Shown here: in pieces, positions 1 through 9,220 of the stretch
Layout of the letters: every line of letters begins with the position of its first letter
Numbering within the stretch: position 1 is the stretch's first letter
Source of the DNA: Bacteroidales bacterium
GTDB taxonomy: Bacteria > Bacteroidota > Bacteroidia > Bacteroidales > GCA-2748055
Direction of reading: 5' to 3'
DNA: 64,000 nt
Assembly: GCA_029210585.1 (NCBI GenBank)
Contig: JARGFP010000016.1
Location: forward strand, 38,398-102,397
The notes under the pieces: model-generated
The model's input: only the letters and a program-made list of their open reading frames with translations
Databases searched by the model: none
Told to the model about the DNA's origin: nothing
Program-made: the position numbers and the translations under genes

Positions 1-132
1 AAAACGCATTGCCCCCAGTATTCCCAGCACCAGTGCGGCAAGCGAGGCGACCATATAAATCAAACCCTTGCGAAAGCCCCTGTAAAGCGCCCACAGCAAG
101 GGAATCGCCAATATGATGTCTAAAATGTTCAT
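1..132 (-). CDS. CvpA family inner-membrane protein, partial (N-terminus only)
   Basis: Reading the minus strand from the ATG at 132 to the window edge gives 44 residues beginning MNILDIILAIP, followed by ALYRGFRKGL and a second hydrophobic stretch ending LGILGAMRF. The short first membrane segment, the aromatic-plus-basic loop (YRGFRKG) and the second membrane segment are the usual start of CvpA-family proteins, which are multi-pass inner-membrane proteins linked to colicin V production and envelope homeostasis. The rest of the gene lies outside the window. The call rests on N-terminal pattern recognition alone. Confidence 0.72.
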   Translation of the reverse strand, partial: MNILDIILAIPLLWALYRGFRKGLIYMVASLAALVLGILGAMRF

Positions 133-222
133 TTTCTGAAATGAGACAACAAAATAAACAAATCATTTTCAATAACGCGGTATTTTTAAACGGTATTGTT
201 ATTGTTTCAATAGAATGATCCG

Positions 223-253
223 TTTGATTTATGATATTTTCTTTCTATTTTGT
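223..253 (+). promoter_or_regulatory. possible Bacteroidota-type promoter
   Basis: TTTG at 223-226 is followed after 19 bases by TATTTTG at 246-252, about 20 bases before the ATG at 273. This resembles the Bacteroidota -33 TTTG / -7 TAnnTTTG arrangement, but the -7 box is imperfect. Confidence 0.3.
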
Positions 254-272
254 ACAGTAAAACGAAATTGTC

Positions 273-938
273 ATGGAAATCAGGAAATTCAGATCCAGCT
301 ACGGACTCGAACTTATTACTGCTTCACATGCCGGAATCACCCTCGGCGACCTCGTCTGGGATTCCCTCAGCGGAAAAGTGGAATTTTCCCACCCGGGGAT
401 GCCCAACACGATTTATTCGGCATTCCTCGATGCAGGGCTGATCGATAAAAAGGAATTCGCCATATTCCAGGAAGAATGTTCGGAATCTGAACTCACCGAC
501 GCGTTACTTGCCGAAAGGAACGTGGATGTTAGATCGGAACTGATCGCCGAACTGAAGCATCCCAGCCTGGGAAAGATCGAAGGAAATTTCAGGCTCGACA
601 GCATCAGTAAGTTCACATTCGGAAACCTTCAGGTAAAACTGATGGACGATCTTTTACGGGTAAATATCGACAGGTACCTGGAAGAAATGAAAGCAAATAA
701 GTGGAAGGAATACGACGGGCGCATCCGGCGGGTGAACATGATCACGGAACTCTATTACGGATCCATCAGGCTTGTCGTGGAAAAGTCACTCAGCAGCAAC
801 CTGGATGCGGCAATGGAGAAAGGTGGCATCACGGCGCTGACCCGCACCGAGGGAAGCAGGTCCGTGGAGTACGCCTTCGCCCACGAAAATGTGCCGTTTG
901 CCATGCGTATCGAGAAGGTGCGGAGATTCAACGGGTAA
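273..938 (+). CDS. hypothetical protein, 221 aa
   Basis: I do not recognise this family. The protein is soluble-looking, without signal peptide or membrane segment, and rich in charged residues. A central part (about residues 105-185) has alternating charged and hydrophobic residues suggesting helices. The ATG at 273 sits shortly after a plausible -7 box. A 237-codon open frame overlaps it in another phase (701-1414), but this frame has the more natural amino-acid composition and a promoter-proximal start. It stands alone between the divergent cvpA and a convergent small gene, so context gives no functional clue. Probably a conserved Bacteroidota protein of unknown function. Confidence 0.65.
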   Translation: MEIRKFRSSYGLELITASHAGITLGDLVWDSLSGKVEFSHPGMPNTIYSAFLDAGLIDKKEFAIFQEECSESELTDALLAERNVDVRSELIAELKHPSLGKIEGNFRLDSISKFTFGNLQVKLMDDLLRVNIDRYLEEMKANKWKEYDGRIRRVNMITELYYGSIRLVVEKSLSSNLDAAMEKGGITALTRTEGSRSVEYAFAHENVPFAMRIEKVRRFNG

Positions 939-988
939 GTATCCCGGCCAAATTCCGCCAACATTCCGGGAGGCTTCGCCCCATCAGT

Positions 989-1435
989 CTATCGCCTTCC
1001 AAACATCCACCTCGCCGACAAAGCCAGGTTGAAGGTAAGGTCATTCCCGGGTGCATTGAAGAAATTCCATTCCGGGCGCCAGTCGAGACCCGTTTGCAAT
1101 CTTCCCAGCATGATATAGGATCCCAGGTTCAGCGCAAAGGTTCCATACAACTCGTCAAAATAGTCGTAATAACCAAGTCCGATACCCCCTCCGCCATACA
1201 CACCAAAATTCCGCTGGTCCACGAATGCAAAATGCTTCAGTCCTGTCGCCTTCCAGGAATCATTCAGCAGACCAAGGTCGAGTTCGTACTGACCGGGATT
1301 CTGAATGGAAAACTCAAGTCCGCCGTAAGCATTGCCGTCGACACCCAAAATGCCCCTTGCACCGATTCCCACCTGTGCCTCAACAGAGTAGATGAAAAAC
1401 AGGGCAAATATTGAAGAAATAAATAAACCTTTCAT
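989..1435 (-). CDS. small secreted, probable outer-membrane beta-barrel protein
   Basis: From the internal ATG at 1435 the protein begins MKGLFISSIFALFFIYSVEAQ, a clear Sec signal peptide with cleavage after the EAQ typical of Bacteroidota. An in-frame ATG at 1450 would only add five residues before it. The mature part (about 128 aa) is glycine- and aromatic-rich with alternating strands (GVYGGGGIGLGYY, LGSYIMLGRLQTGLDWRPEW) and ends in an aromatic/Arg motif (WMFGRR). This is the look of a short outer-membrane beta-barrel or barrel-like protein. Specific function is unknown. It is divergent from the gene at 1485 with only 49 bases between starts, so the two probably share a control region. 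Confidence 0.7.
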   Translation of the reverse strand: MKGLFISSIFALFFIYSVEAQVGIGARGILGVDGNAYGGLEFSIQNPGQYELDLGLLNDSWKATGLKHFAFVDQRNFGVYGGGGIGLGYYDYFDELYGTFALNLGSYIMLGRLQTGLDWRPEWNFFNAPGNDLTFNLALSARWMFGRR

Positions 1436-1484
1436 TGTTAAAAATGTCAAATAGATTATAAATAACGATCAATTTACAAGAATA

Positions 1485-2006
1485 ATGCCACACCTCAACA
1501 GATTTTCAAAAAGACCTTATTTTGTATTCATTCTAATTGTCCTCGCTGGTTTTTCCATGCTGAACGCGCAGGATCATTCCCACCAGGGCGAACATAACGA
1601 CATTCACGATCACAAGTCGCCACACAATGAGATCGCAGCGGGAATGGGAATTGCCTACTCCTCGGAATACCAAAGCTTTGATCCTGCCCTGCATGTGCAT
1701 GCGAGCAGGGGGATCACCCCCTTCCTTGGACTGGGAGCAGGTTACGAGATGATTCTTGCAGAACATCTGCACCAGTCGGTTTCTGCCGTTGTAAGCCTGT
1801 ATCCCCTGCCCTTGCTGGATATCAGCTTTGGTGCCGGAACTGTCTTACCCTCACACGAGGAGTCGTGGAGTTTTACAGCACATACCGAAGCTTCCGTCAC
1901 CTGGCCAATCGGTGAAGCACTGCATGCAGGACCTGTGATCGATTTTGGCTGGTCACCGCACGGATACCACATCATTACAGGGCTGCACGTGGGATTTGAC
2001 CTGTAA
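1485..2006 (+). CDS. secreted His-rich outer-membrane-like protein
   Basis: The 173-residue product has a positively charged N-terminus, a hydrophobic segment (about residues 13-26) and cleavage after NAQ. The mature start is strikingly His/Asp rich: roughly residues 30-50 contain seven histidines. The remainder resembles an eight-strand outer-membrane barrel, with glycine/aromatic alternation (FLGLGAGYEM, LLDISFGAGTV) and the ending GLHVGFDL. A His-rich leader on an envelope protein can bind Zn, Cu or Ni, so a metal-related role is possible but is inference. The neighbour at 989-1435 is divergent and also barrel-like. No family name can be assigned. Confidence 0.68.
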   Translation: MPHLNRFSKRPYFVFILIVLAGFSMLNAQDHSHQGEHNDIHDHKSPHNEIAAGMGIAYSSEYQSFDPALHVHASRGITPFLGLGAGYEMILAEHLHQSVSAVVSLYPLPLLDISFGAGTVLPSHEESWSFTAHTEASVTWPIGEALHAGPVIDFGWSPHGYHIITGLHVGFDL

Positions 2007-2128
2007 CGTCCGATCCGGAAGATACGGCCTTTAACATCCGGCCCTTAATGTCTGGCACATTCTATTCGATCTGCATAAAATACCCTGGAAATGTCAGGAA
2101 AACGAACACCAGCAACTTGCCAACCGGA

Positions 2129-2611
2129 TCAAAGTGTTTTGGTCATGAACAGCGTACAGCCATAATAGCCGGTGTTCCCCATTCGTGACGGGATATAGGA
2201 AAACCCTGCAGCTTCATAGAGTTTCAGGGCATCTTTCAGTTCGGGCAGACTTTCGAGGTAACACAGGCGGAATCCTGCAAGCGCAGCTTCTGACATGCAC
2301 TTTTCCAGCAATGCCCTGCCCCATCCTTTCCCGCGGAAATCACTTCGAATGTACATTTTCTGCAGCTCGCAAACAGCTGCATCTCCTCCCTTCAACGGCT
2401 GGAACCCGGCGCCACCCACTACCTCTTCACCTGCTTCGAGGACAAAATACGCACTTCGCTCATTACTGAATGACAGCGACAACCTGTCAATCACCGGATC
2501 AGAAAACACGGTTCCCTCTTCCGTGGCCCCATAGTCCCTGAAACAGCTGCGTATCACTGCCCCGAGCTGCCGGTCATCCTCTTTCCGGATCGGCCGGATC
2601 CTTACTTTCAT
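2129..2611 (-). CDS. GNAT family N-acetyltransferase
   Basis: GNAT enzymes transfer an acetyl group from acetyl-CoA to an amine. The 160-residue protein starts VRIRPIRKEDD, a common GNAT opening strand. It has the central motif A region LQKMYIRSDFRGKGWGRALLEKC, where RGKGWG is the acetyl-CoA pyrophosphate loop (Q/R-x-x-G-x-G/A). It ends with the motif B pattern LYEAAGF. I chose the ATG at 2611 because an AAAGGA ribosome-binding-like sequence lies just upstream; in-frame ATGs at 2635 and 2632 would add eight or seven residues. The substrate cannot be deduced. It is a single gene between a convergent and a tandem neighbour. Confidence 0.9.
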   Translation of the reverse strand: MKVRIRPIRKEDDRQLGAVIRSCFRDYGATEEGTVFSDPVIDRLSLSFSNERSAYFVLEAGEEVVGGAGFQPLKGGDAAVCELQKMYIRSDFRGKGWGRALLEKCMSEAALAGFRLCYLESLPELKDALKLYEAAGFSYIPSRMGNTGYYGCTLFMTKTL

Positions 2612-2777
2612 TTTTCCTTTGTCTGCACCCATCATTCAGGTTGTATTTTTTGCAAACTTCCCGGGATACTTAACAATACGAAAGCTGCGATTCATTGTGT
2701 TTCAGTCATATATTCAGATGTTAACAAGAAAAAGTACCGTGAACAGCAACCCGGAGGACTGGCGTGTACTGTTCAGG

Positions 2778-5405
2778 TTACAGCAGCAGTGCGTTGAACA
2801 GCAACTTGAAACTACCCTGCGTGGAGGCACGGAACTGCGGATTGAAACCGAAAAGTACCAGTTGTCCTTCTCCTTTTTTCAGCCACAACATGGCGCTCTT
2901 GTTGCCCATCTTCTCCTCTTCGGCAGCATAACCGCTCAATAATATCTCTTTCTCAGGAAAGGAGGCAATCACCCGGCGGTCCATGTCAAACCCCGGGATA
3001 CTCGTACTGAATACCGGCCGGCCCCTGGAAAATACGCCTGTTTCAGCTGGCATTCCAAGGGTCAGCGGATGGTCTTTTTTCAATTCAATTTTTACCAAAC
3101 TTCCCGGGACGTACAATCCTGCTTTTTGTAATTCCGGGGAGATATCCTTAAAGGGCAGCATAAACGCTTCAGCATCCTCACCTTCACCGATCTTCAATGT
3201 ACCCTCAAAGAGTGCGGTGGATTGACCCCAGCTGATGACCTGTCCGCCCTGGTCCAGGAAAGCGATCAACTCCTGCATCCCTTCTTTTCCCATTCCTTTG
3301 GCAACATCGGGATGGTAATTTCCCTGGTAATAATTCTCTCCCCGCTTGTATTTGCCCTCCATGAGCAAATCCTTGTTCTCATCCGGGAAAATGACCACAT
3401 CATAATTTTTTGAAAGCTTCGCATCCCCGATTTCATGGGGCCGGATTTTTGTAAAGGGAATATGATAGGTATCAAAAACATAACGGGTCCATCCAGCATC
3501 CATGTCATGGAAATAGGTCTCCACAAGCGCAATGCGTGGCATCTTCAGTGGTATTACAGGCAATTCAATATCTCCCTGTACAGGGATCACAGGTATCCGC
3601 AGCGCTTCCACAAGTTGACGTGCGACGGTGCCGTCTTCTCCTTCAAGGGAGAGCACAAAACTGCCCCCGGGTACCTGTTCCCCGTTGATTTCAACCTTCC
3701 CGGTGAGACGATCAACGTTGATTCCTTTTGACAAAGCAGCAAATGCAGCCTGGAAAGAGGCGTTGGAAGAGGCGGGAAGCACGATCCTGGATGCAGTTCC
3801 GGGGACAGGTGACTGCAATGAAAAGTCCCCGACAATGGAAATCTGTTGTTCCAGCTCCTCAACACGTGTATTTACTTCGAATGACTTCACATTCCGGTGG
3901 AGCGGAAGCGACCAGCTGGTGATGTCATAGGGTTTGATCAGTTCTCCTCCCGGGGTGAAGTGTCGCTCCGGGAACTCCTGTACTTCCATTACCTCCTTGA
4001 TAAAGGCCCGGAAAGGTTGTGCAAGCGGGATCACAAAGTCTCCCGGATTGTATGAAATGTCTTCAACAACGAACCCCTTTTCAAGCTGGTAGACATCAAT
4101 ACCGTGCTCCTGCAGCAGGTCTACTATCCCGACCAGCTCCCCCGGATCATGTTGTTCCCGGGGCAGGATATAATAATACGGCGGCCCGGTCCTGCCCGCT
4201 TCCACCATCTCACGGCACAGATCATTCCTGAACCGCAGGATATCTTCGCGGTGGTTGGATGCCGTCTTCAGTACCGACATGGTGGAAACAATCTCGTATT
4301 CAACAATATCTCCCAGCCGCCACCAGCCTCCTTCCCATGGGTGAAGCATATTGATGCCCTTCTTGTATTCCGACAACCCCTTTCCCCCTACGCTTAGTTC
4401 AGTTGGTTCAATATACACCGGGGAAGCGGTCCTGGCACTTGCGGCTTCCGTCAGGAAACCAATTACGTTTTTCCAGATACAGGTTTCGGTCGATCCCGGC
4501 CAGTAATCGTCGAAAAGATAGTGCTGGGCCACGCCCTTCAGCCCCGCACCCCCCATGTCCTTGGCCATGTTCTGCCCAAACAGACCGGACCAGGCAAAAA
4601 TGCTGCCCGGGACATTCTCAGCAATAGGATCGTGGTTGGGAGGAACAAAATAACGCACACCCGTGGAACCCATCTGGTGCTTTTCCACCATCACCTGGGG
4701 AAACCAGGTCTTGTTATAAATTGCCGCGATGGCCTTCGTGTCTTCCTGGCTCAGGATCAAAAAGTCCCGGTTGTTGTCGTGCCCCACATATTTATGGTAC
4801 ACATCCGGCAAAGACGACCCTTCGTATTCAGTACCCTTGTACTTGTTGTAATGTTCCACCACCATGTCCATCCCGTCCGGGTTATGACTGGGAACCATCA
4901 TCAGCACAACATTGTTGAGCCATTGCAGCTTTTTTGCATCCCGGGTGGTTACAAGGTCATATGCAACCAGCGGGGCAGCCTGTGAAGGGCCCACTTCAGT
5001 TGAATGCATGGATAGTGTGACAAGAATAAATACCTTCGACTCCTTGAAATACCTTTCTCGCTGTTCGTCCGGAAGTTCCGGCTCCAGGGCAAGCTCCCGG
5101 TTGATTTTTTTTAATTCAGGAAGCTTTGCAATATTCCCGCTCCCGGAAAAAAAAGCGATATATATATTTTTACCCATGGGCGAAGTTCCGATCTCCTCCA
5201 GCCGGATCCGGTCAGAAGACTTCTCCAGCTCGCGAAGGTAGCCGATCATATCGTCGTAGCCGAACAGGTTTCCATCGGATCCCGGATGAAATCCGAAATA
5301 GGATTCGGGCGACTTCACTTCAGCAGACTGCCCTTCAACCAACAACCCGGGTATTACCAGCAGGAGTCCGATCATCACTGCCAGTAGATTTTTATTTTGC
5401 TTCAT
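2778..5405 (-). CDS. M14 family zinc carboxypeptidase, secreted, 875 aa
   Basis: The protein has a signal peptide (residues 1 to about 26) and a zinc peptidase domain. The M14 zinc motif is HSTE (H134, E137), followed by SHNPDGMD (residues 173-180), the usual N-P-D-G segment, and NNRDF. A third zinc His is probably in EKHQMGSTG near residue 245. The C-terminal half contains an Rossmann-like or ThuA/glutamine-amidotransferase-like region (VALVETYFHDMD, FLDQGGQVISWG), common in large Bacteroidota M14 proteins. It probably acts in the periplasm on peptides. It is monocistronic, divergent from plsC with 204 bases between starts. Peptide specificity is unknown. Confidence 0.9.
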   Translation of the reverse strand: MKQNKNLLAVMIGLLLVIPGLLVEGQSAEVKSPESYFGFHPGSDGNLFGYDDMIGYLRELEKSSDRIRLEEIGTSPMGKNIYIAFFSGSGNIAKLPELKKINRELALEPELPDEQRERYFKESKVFILVTLSMHSTEVGPSQAAPLVAYDLVTTRDAKKLQWLNNVVLMMVPSHNPDGMDMVVEHYNKYKGTEYEGSSLPDVYHKYVGHDNNRDFLILSQEDTKAIAAIYNKTWFPQVMVEKHQMGSTGVRYFVPPNHDPIAENVPGSIFAWSGLFGQNMAKDMGGAGLKGVAQHYLFDDYWPGSTETCIWKNVIGFLTEAASARTASPVYIEPTELSVGGKGLSEYKKGINMLHPWEGGWWRLGDIVEYEIVSTMSVLKTASNHREDILRFRNDLCREMVEAGRTGPPYYYILPREQHDPGELVGIVDLLQEHGIDVYQLEKGFVVEDISYNPGDFVIPLAQPFRAFIKEVMEVQEFPERHFTPGGELIKPYDITSWSLPLHRNVKSFEVNTRVEELEQQISIVGDFSLQSPVPGTASRIVLPASSNASFQAAFAALSKGINVDRLTGKVEINGEQVPGGSFVLSLEGEDGTVARQLVEALRIPVIPVQGDIELPVIPLKMPRIALVETYFHDMDAGWTRYVFDTYHIPFTKIRPHEIGDAKLSKNYDVVIFPDENKDLLMEGKYKRGENYYQGNYHPDVAKGMGKEGMQELIAFLDQGGQVISWGQSTALFEGTLKIGEGEDAEAFMLPFKDISPELQKAGLYVPGSLVKIELKKDHPLTLGMPAETGVFSRGRPVFSTSIPGFDMDRRVIASFPEKEILLSGYAAEEEKMGNKSAMLWLKKGEGQLVLFGFNPQFRASTQGSFKLLFNALLL

Positions 5406-5609
5406 CTTGTTATAATTGATAAATGAATCACCTAAATTAAAAATAATTGTCTTGCAACCCTGTACATTAATGTGCTAATTTGCTGCACTTGCTGATCCGG
5501 CAGCGATACATCAATGCATCAATTGTCGGGATAAATGACCTGCCTGCCAACCTGGTGACCTGTTCATAAATTATTTCTGCTATCTTTCACCCCGGTTTCA
5601 TAGCTGCCC

Positions 5610-6335
5610 ATGCACCAGTTGAAAAATACCATCTACCCGGTGATCACTGTTCCGGTTTTCGCAGTGCTGTATGCATATACCGCTGTTGTGGTATTATTGC
5701 TTCTGGTGCTGTCCTACATGAAATGGAAATCAGCCATATATACAATCATGGGCATCTGGGCAAGATCGGTATTCCCCATCATGGGCAAGCGGCTGCACAT
5801 TCACGGCAAGAAACTGCTCGACAAGAAAAAGAAATACATCCTGCTGGCCAACCATGCCAGTATGTTCGACATCATCGCCATCATGGCCTTCTTTCCGAAG
5901 GTCAGCTGGTTCGGACATGAACGCCTGCTGAAAGTGCCATTGTTCGGAAAGTTGTTGCGCATGACAGACTATATTCCCATGACCATGGCCAATATCCAGA
6001 ATACCCGGCGGATGGTGGAGCAACTCATCGAAAAATCCAGTACACGGTCCATTGCCATTTTTCCTGAAGGAACGCGGACGCTCAGTGGCAAAATCAATCC
6101 TTTCTACAGGGGATTTATTTATTTACTCAGGGCTTCCGAAACAGATATTCTGCCGGTGACACTGAATGGATTTTTCAGGCTTAAGCCCAAGAATCGAAGG
6201 CATATCAATTTCGACGCAAAGCTTGAACTGGTCATACATCAACCCATCGCAGGAAGGGAACTGATCCCCCTGAATGACAAGGAGATCATCGAAAAGGTAA
6301 TGACAGTGATCAAATCAGCATCAACGGAAACATAA
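5610..6335 (+). CDS. plsC: 1-acyl-sn-glycerol-3-phosphate acyltransferase (PlsC family)
   Basis: PlsC enzymes acylate lysophosphatidic acid at sn-2 to give phosphatidic acid. An N-terminal membrane segment (about residues 10-38) is followed by the catalytic NHASMFD motif (H-x4-D), the substrate-binding FPEGTRT motif and the block IV-like proline VTLNGFF/ILPVT region. Length (241 aa) is normal. The gene opens a tight same-strand cluster with a lipid kinase (28-base gap) and a HAD phosphatase, consistent with phospholipid synthesis or remodelling. A second, more divergent acyltransferase lies at 13848-14774. Exact acyl acceptor is inferred from family. Confidence 0.92.
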   Translation: MHQLKNTIYPVITVPVFAVLYAYTAVVVLLLLVLSYMKWKSAIYTIMGIWARSVFPIMGKRLHIHGKKLLDKKKKYILLANHASMFDIIAIMAFFPKVSWFGHERLLKVPLFGKLLRMTDYIPMTMANIQNTRRMVEQLIEKSSTRSIAIFPEGTRTLSGKINPFYRGFIYLLRASETDILPVTLNGFFRLKPKNRRHINFDAKLELVIHQPIAGRELIPLNDKEIIEKVMTVIKSASTET

Positions 6336-6363
6336 CCTCCATGATATAATTAATCCCACATCT

Positions 6364-7293
6364 ATGCAAGCTACTGCAAAACAAAAATGGATGTTTATCG
6401 TCAATCCGATAGCAGGAAATGGTCACGGGAAAAAGATTATTCCTGAACTTGAAAGCAAGATCAGCCAGTACGACATCCCCGGGGAGATTGTAGCTACAGA
6501 AAGGCCCGGACATGCCATTGAACTTTCTGCCAGGTGCGCTGCCGCGGGGTATACCCACATCATTGCTGTCGGCGGCGATGGTACCATGAATGAAGTAGCG
6601 AAGTCGTTGCTTGACACCAAAGGGATCATCACCGGCATCATTCCGGCTGGCACGGGGAATGATTTTGTGCAGATCCTGGGATATCCCGACCGTTTTGAGG
6701 CGAGTCACTGGGATATTTTTTTCCGCCAGCACCTCGTAATGATGGATTATGGGACCTGCAATACCATTCCTTTTTTAAACGGAATGGGACTGGGATTTGA
6801 CGCGGAGGTAGCAGCCAAAAATTACATTGCCCCGGGGGAGACAAAGATGGGAGGAAAAGGCAAGTACCTGAAAGCAATCCTGGGAACATTGTTCTTTTTC
6901 AAGGAATACAGGGTGATGGTAAAGCGCGATGGCAACGTGGAGGAGACAGATTGTTTTATCAATACCATTTCAAATGGCCGGCGGTATGGGGGTGGCTTTT
7001 ATCTCACCCCACATGCCATTGCCAACGACGGACTCCTGGACGTCTGCATGGTTAAAAAGCTTGGATTACTGAAACGACTTGATATACTGTTGAAGGCAAC
7101 CAAGGGAGCCCATACCAAGGACAGGAAAGTACATTACTATACCACAGATCACCTGGAAGTTGATTTCGGGAAAGAGGTGCCATTCCATGTGGATGGCGAA
7201 GTATTCTATGCATCGAAATTTGATGTGAGGATTTATCATGCCAAAATTCCTATTATATTTAATCCTGAAGGCAATCATTTTTTCAGACTTTGA
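6364..7293 (+). CDS. diacylglycerol/lipid kinase family protein (YegS/BmrU-like)
   Basis: This family phosphorylates lipid hydroxyl groups such as diacylglycerol or sphingoid bases with ATP. The N-terminus (IVNPIAGNGHGKK) matches the kinase opening. The nucleotide-binding GGDGTMNEV motif and the downstream GTGNDFVQILG motif are both intact, and the C-terminal beta domain contains DGLLDVCMVKK and FHVDGEVF, typical of the family. Length (309 aa) is normal. No membrane segment is present; it should act at the inner leaflet. It lies between plsC and a HAD-IB phosphatase, which fits recycling of membrane lipid intermediates. A ceramide or sphingosine kinase role is possible in sphingolipid-making Bacteroidota. 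Confidence 0.93.
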   Translation: MQATAKQKWMFIVNPIAGNGHGKKIIPELESKISQYDIPGEIVATERPGHAIELSARCAAAGYTHIIAVGGDGTMNEVAKSLLDTKGIITGIIPAGTGNDFVQILGYPDRFEASHWDIFFRQHLVMMDYGTCNTIPFLNGMGLGFDAEVAAKNYIAPGETKMGGKGKYLKAILGTLFFFKEYRVMVKRDGNVEETDCFINTISNGRRYGGGFYLTPHAIANDGLLDVCMVKKLGLLKRLDILLKATKGAHTKDRKVHYYTTDHLEVDFGKEVPFHVDGEVFYASKFDVRIYHAKIPIIFNPEGNHFFRL

Positions 7294-7303
7294 TATAAAT
7301 CAG

Positions 7304-7960
7304 GTGACAGGCACAGCATCATATATCGCAGCATTCGATCTTGACAACACCATTCTTTCTGTCAACAGCAGCAGGATTGTCGTGAAAAAATCCAGGGAAA
7401 TGGGGTTCATGACCAACCGGGAATTCAGGCAGGCAATCTATTACTCTCTCGTGTACAAATTCGATCTTAAAAATGCGAATGAAATAGTACTTTCCATGAT
7501 GCATTGGTTGAAGGGTTTAAAAGAAGAGGATGTGAATACGCTCGCAAGCGAAAAAGTGGTCCCTGCCCTGTTGAAAACAATCCGGCCGGAGATCCTGGAT
7601 GAGATCGCAATGCACAGGAAAAACAATGGCCGGGTGGTCCTGCTTTCCTCTGCTTTGCCCTATCTCTGCATGCCGGTAGCAGATCACCTTCAGATGGATG
7701 ATGTGGTGTGTTCACTTCTTGAAATCAACGAGGGACAATTTACCGGGAAAGCCAGTCGCAAACTGGTGTTTGGAATGGAAAAGGCCGTTCGGATGAAAGA
7801 GTATTGCGCATTAAACGGGTTCCCGCTGGAGACGGCCTGGTATTATGGTGATGCATATACAGACCGGTTCGTGATGCAATCAGTCGGAAATCCGGTTGCC
7901 GTTAAGCCGGAGCTTAAACTCCTGTGGATGGCGAAACGCAGGGGGTGGAAAATCCTCTAA
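7304..7960 (+). CDS. HAD-IB family phosphatase (SerB-like fold)
   Basis: HAD-IB enzymes hydrolyse phosphomonoesters through an aspartyl-phosphate. The nucleophile motif is AAFDLDNTIL near the N-terminus, motif II is LLSSALP, and the motif III/IV region is YYGDAYTDRFVMQSVGNPVAV with the paired acidic residues. The start is uncertain. The only upstream ATG (7238) would overlap the kinase gene by 56 bases and add 22 atypical residues, so I favour the GTG at 7304, eleven bases after the kinase stop, nine residues before the DxD core. Placement after PlsC and a lipid kinase suggests a phosphatidate- or phosphatidylglycerophosphate-type substrate (inference). Confidence 0.85.
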   Translation: MTGTASYIAAFDLDNTILSVNSSRIVVKKSREMGFMTNREFRQAIYYSLVYKFDLKNANEIVLSMMHWLKGLKEEDVNTLASEKVVPALLKTIRPEILDEIAMHRKNNGRVVLLSSALPYLCMPVADHLQMDDVVCSLLEINEGQFTGKASRKLVFGMEKAVRMKEYCALNGFPLETAWYYGDAYTDRFVMQSVGNPVAVKPELKLLWMAKRRGWKIL

Positions 7961-8110
7961 AAACCTTCTTAAATTCTCTCCTTGACCAGGAGAAGCAGCA
8001 TCGGAATAATATTCCTTAAGGGAGGGAATATTACTGTGCGGGATCATTCGAAATTACTTCAATCAATAAGTGATTTAAAAAATTGTAATATTCTATAAAT
8101 TAAAGCATTG

Positions 8111-9049
8111 TCACTTAATGTTTTTTACATTCCCGATGGAAAACCGGTCCACAGGATCAAGCATATTGCTCAGGGCATAGAAGGCAATGGTAAGTTCCGT
8201 TCCGTCCCAGGTACCCTTGATTGCTCCGAAGTCATCATCATAACATGTCACGGCAAATTCCTGTTCATCCAACGGATTCACACCGCATTCATAAAGTGAT
8301 TTTCCACTGGCACCATTGATGACATAATAGGGTCCTTCCTCGTCCGTCCTTTCAATCCGGGAATAGAGATGGTCATGACCGGTAAAGACCACATCCACAT
8401 CCATCGCATAATAATCCAGCTGCATTTTTTGCTCGTTACCGTGCCTCCCGGTTGAATAGGGTGAATGGTGAAAATATACAATATTAAATGTCTTCCCGGT
8501 ATTTGCAAGCTGCTCCTTCAGCCAGGGTTCCTGTTCACCCATAAATGATGCTGTTGAATTCATTGAAAAAAAAGCAATGTCGCCCCATGTAAATGTATAA
8601 TATGCTTCATTCCCGGGCAGGGTGAAGAAGTTCAGATAGGGTTTCATTCCACTGATCCCATAGGTATCATGGTTCCCCGGGCTGGGGAAAAAACGGTTGA
8701 GCTGTTCATCAAATGCCTTCCCATTGCACTGGTATTGCTCCTCTGCATCGTAATTGTAAATATAGTCCCCGTAATGTTTGGTAATATTGTCTTCTATGGT
8801 TGACATCTCACCCTGATCATAGTTATTGTCCCCGGTAGTGATAATAAAATCGGGATCCCAGCTTTTTACCAGGTCCGCCACTGCTGCCTCATTTTCACTG
8901 TCAAGCCCATAGTCACCAATCACTGCGAACACCAGGGAATCAGCTGGGATATTTACCTCAATACCAGGGGGATCTGTAAGCGAAATTTTGTCGCAGCCCC
9001 ATGCAACGAAAAAGAAAAATCCAATGAAAAGCAATAGTTTTTTACGCAT
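8111..9049 (-). CDS. lipoprotein metallophosphoesterase (purple acid phosphatase-like)
   Basis: From the ATG at 9049 the product begins MRKKLLLFIGFFFFVAWGC, a lipoprotein signal with acylated Cys19, so an upstream in-frame ATG at 9115 is unlikely. All calcineurin-like metal-binding blocks are visible in order: GDYG, TGDNNYDQG, GNHD, HHSPY and GHDHLYSR. The product should be a periplasmic or outer-membrane-anchored phosphomonoesterase or phosphodiesterase with a dinuclear metal site. It is divergent from cydA with about 170 bases between starts. Phosphate scavenging is the obvious role, but substrate is unknown. Confidence 0.92.
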   Translation of the reverse strand: MRKKLLLFIGFFFFVAWGCDKISLTDPPGIEVNIPADSLVFAVIGDYGLDSENEAAVADLVKSWDPDFIITTGDNNYDQGEMSTIEDNITKHYGDYIYNYDAEEQYQCNGKAFDEQLNRFFPSPGNHDTYGISGMKPYLNFFTLPGNEAYYTFTWGDIAFFSMNSTASFMGEQEPWLKEQLANTGKTFNIVYFHHSPYSTGRHGNEQKMQLDYYAMDVDVVFTGHDHLYSRIERTDEEGPYYVINGASGKSLYECGVNPLDEQEFAVTCYDDDFGAIKGTWDGTELTIAFYALSNMLDPVDRFSIGNVKNIK

Positions 9050-9220
9050 GACTTCAGCTTTATAACCAGGTTGTAAAAGTAAAATATATCCCGATAACGG
9101 CCGTATGTTACACAATTAGTTTTTGCTATTTAGATTTTTTTGCCGATAAATGATACATAAATGCAATATTTTTCAGAAATTAGTCAGTGTATAAGCATTT
9201 TGAACTTAAACCCCGGCATT

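Noticed and set aside
701..1414. 237-codon plus-strand open frame
   Set aside because: It overlaps two better-supported genes (273-938 and the minus-strand 989-1435), lacks a signal or domain, and reads as low-quality composition.
8007..8033. Inverted repeat TAATATTCC / GGAATATTA as terminator between convergent genes
   Set aside because: The stem is AT-rich and no T-run follows, so I could not support a terminator call.
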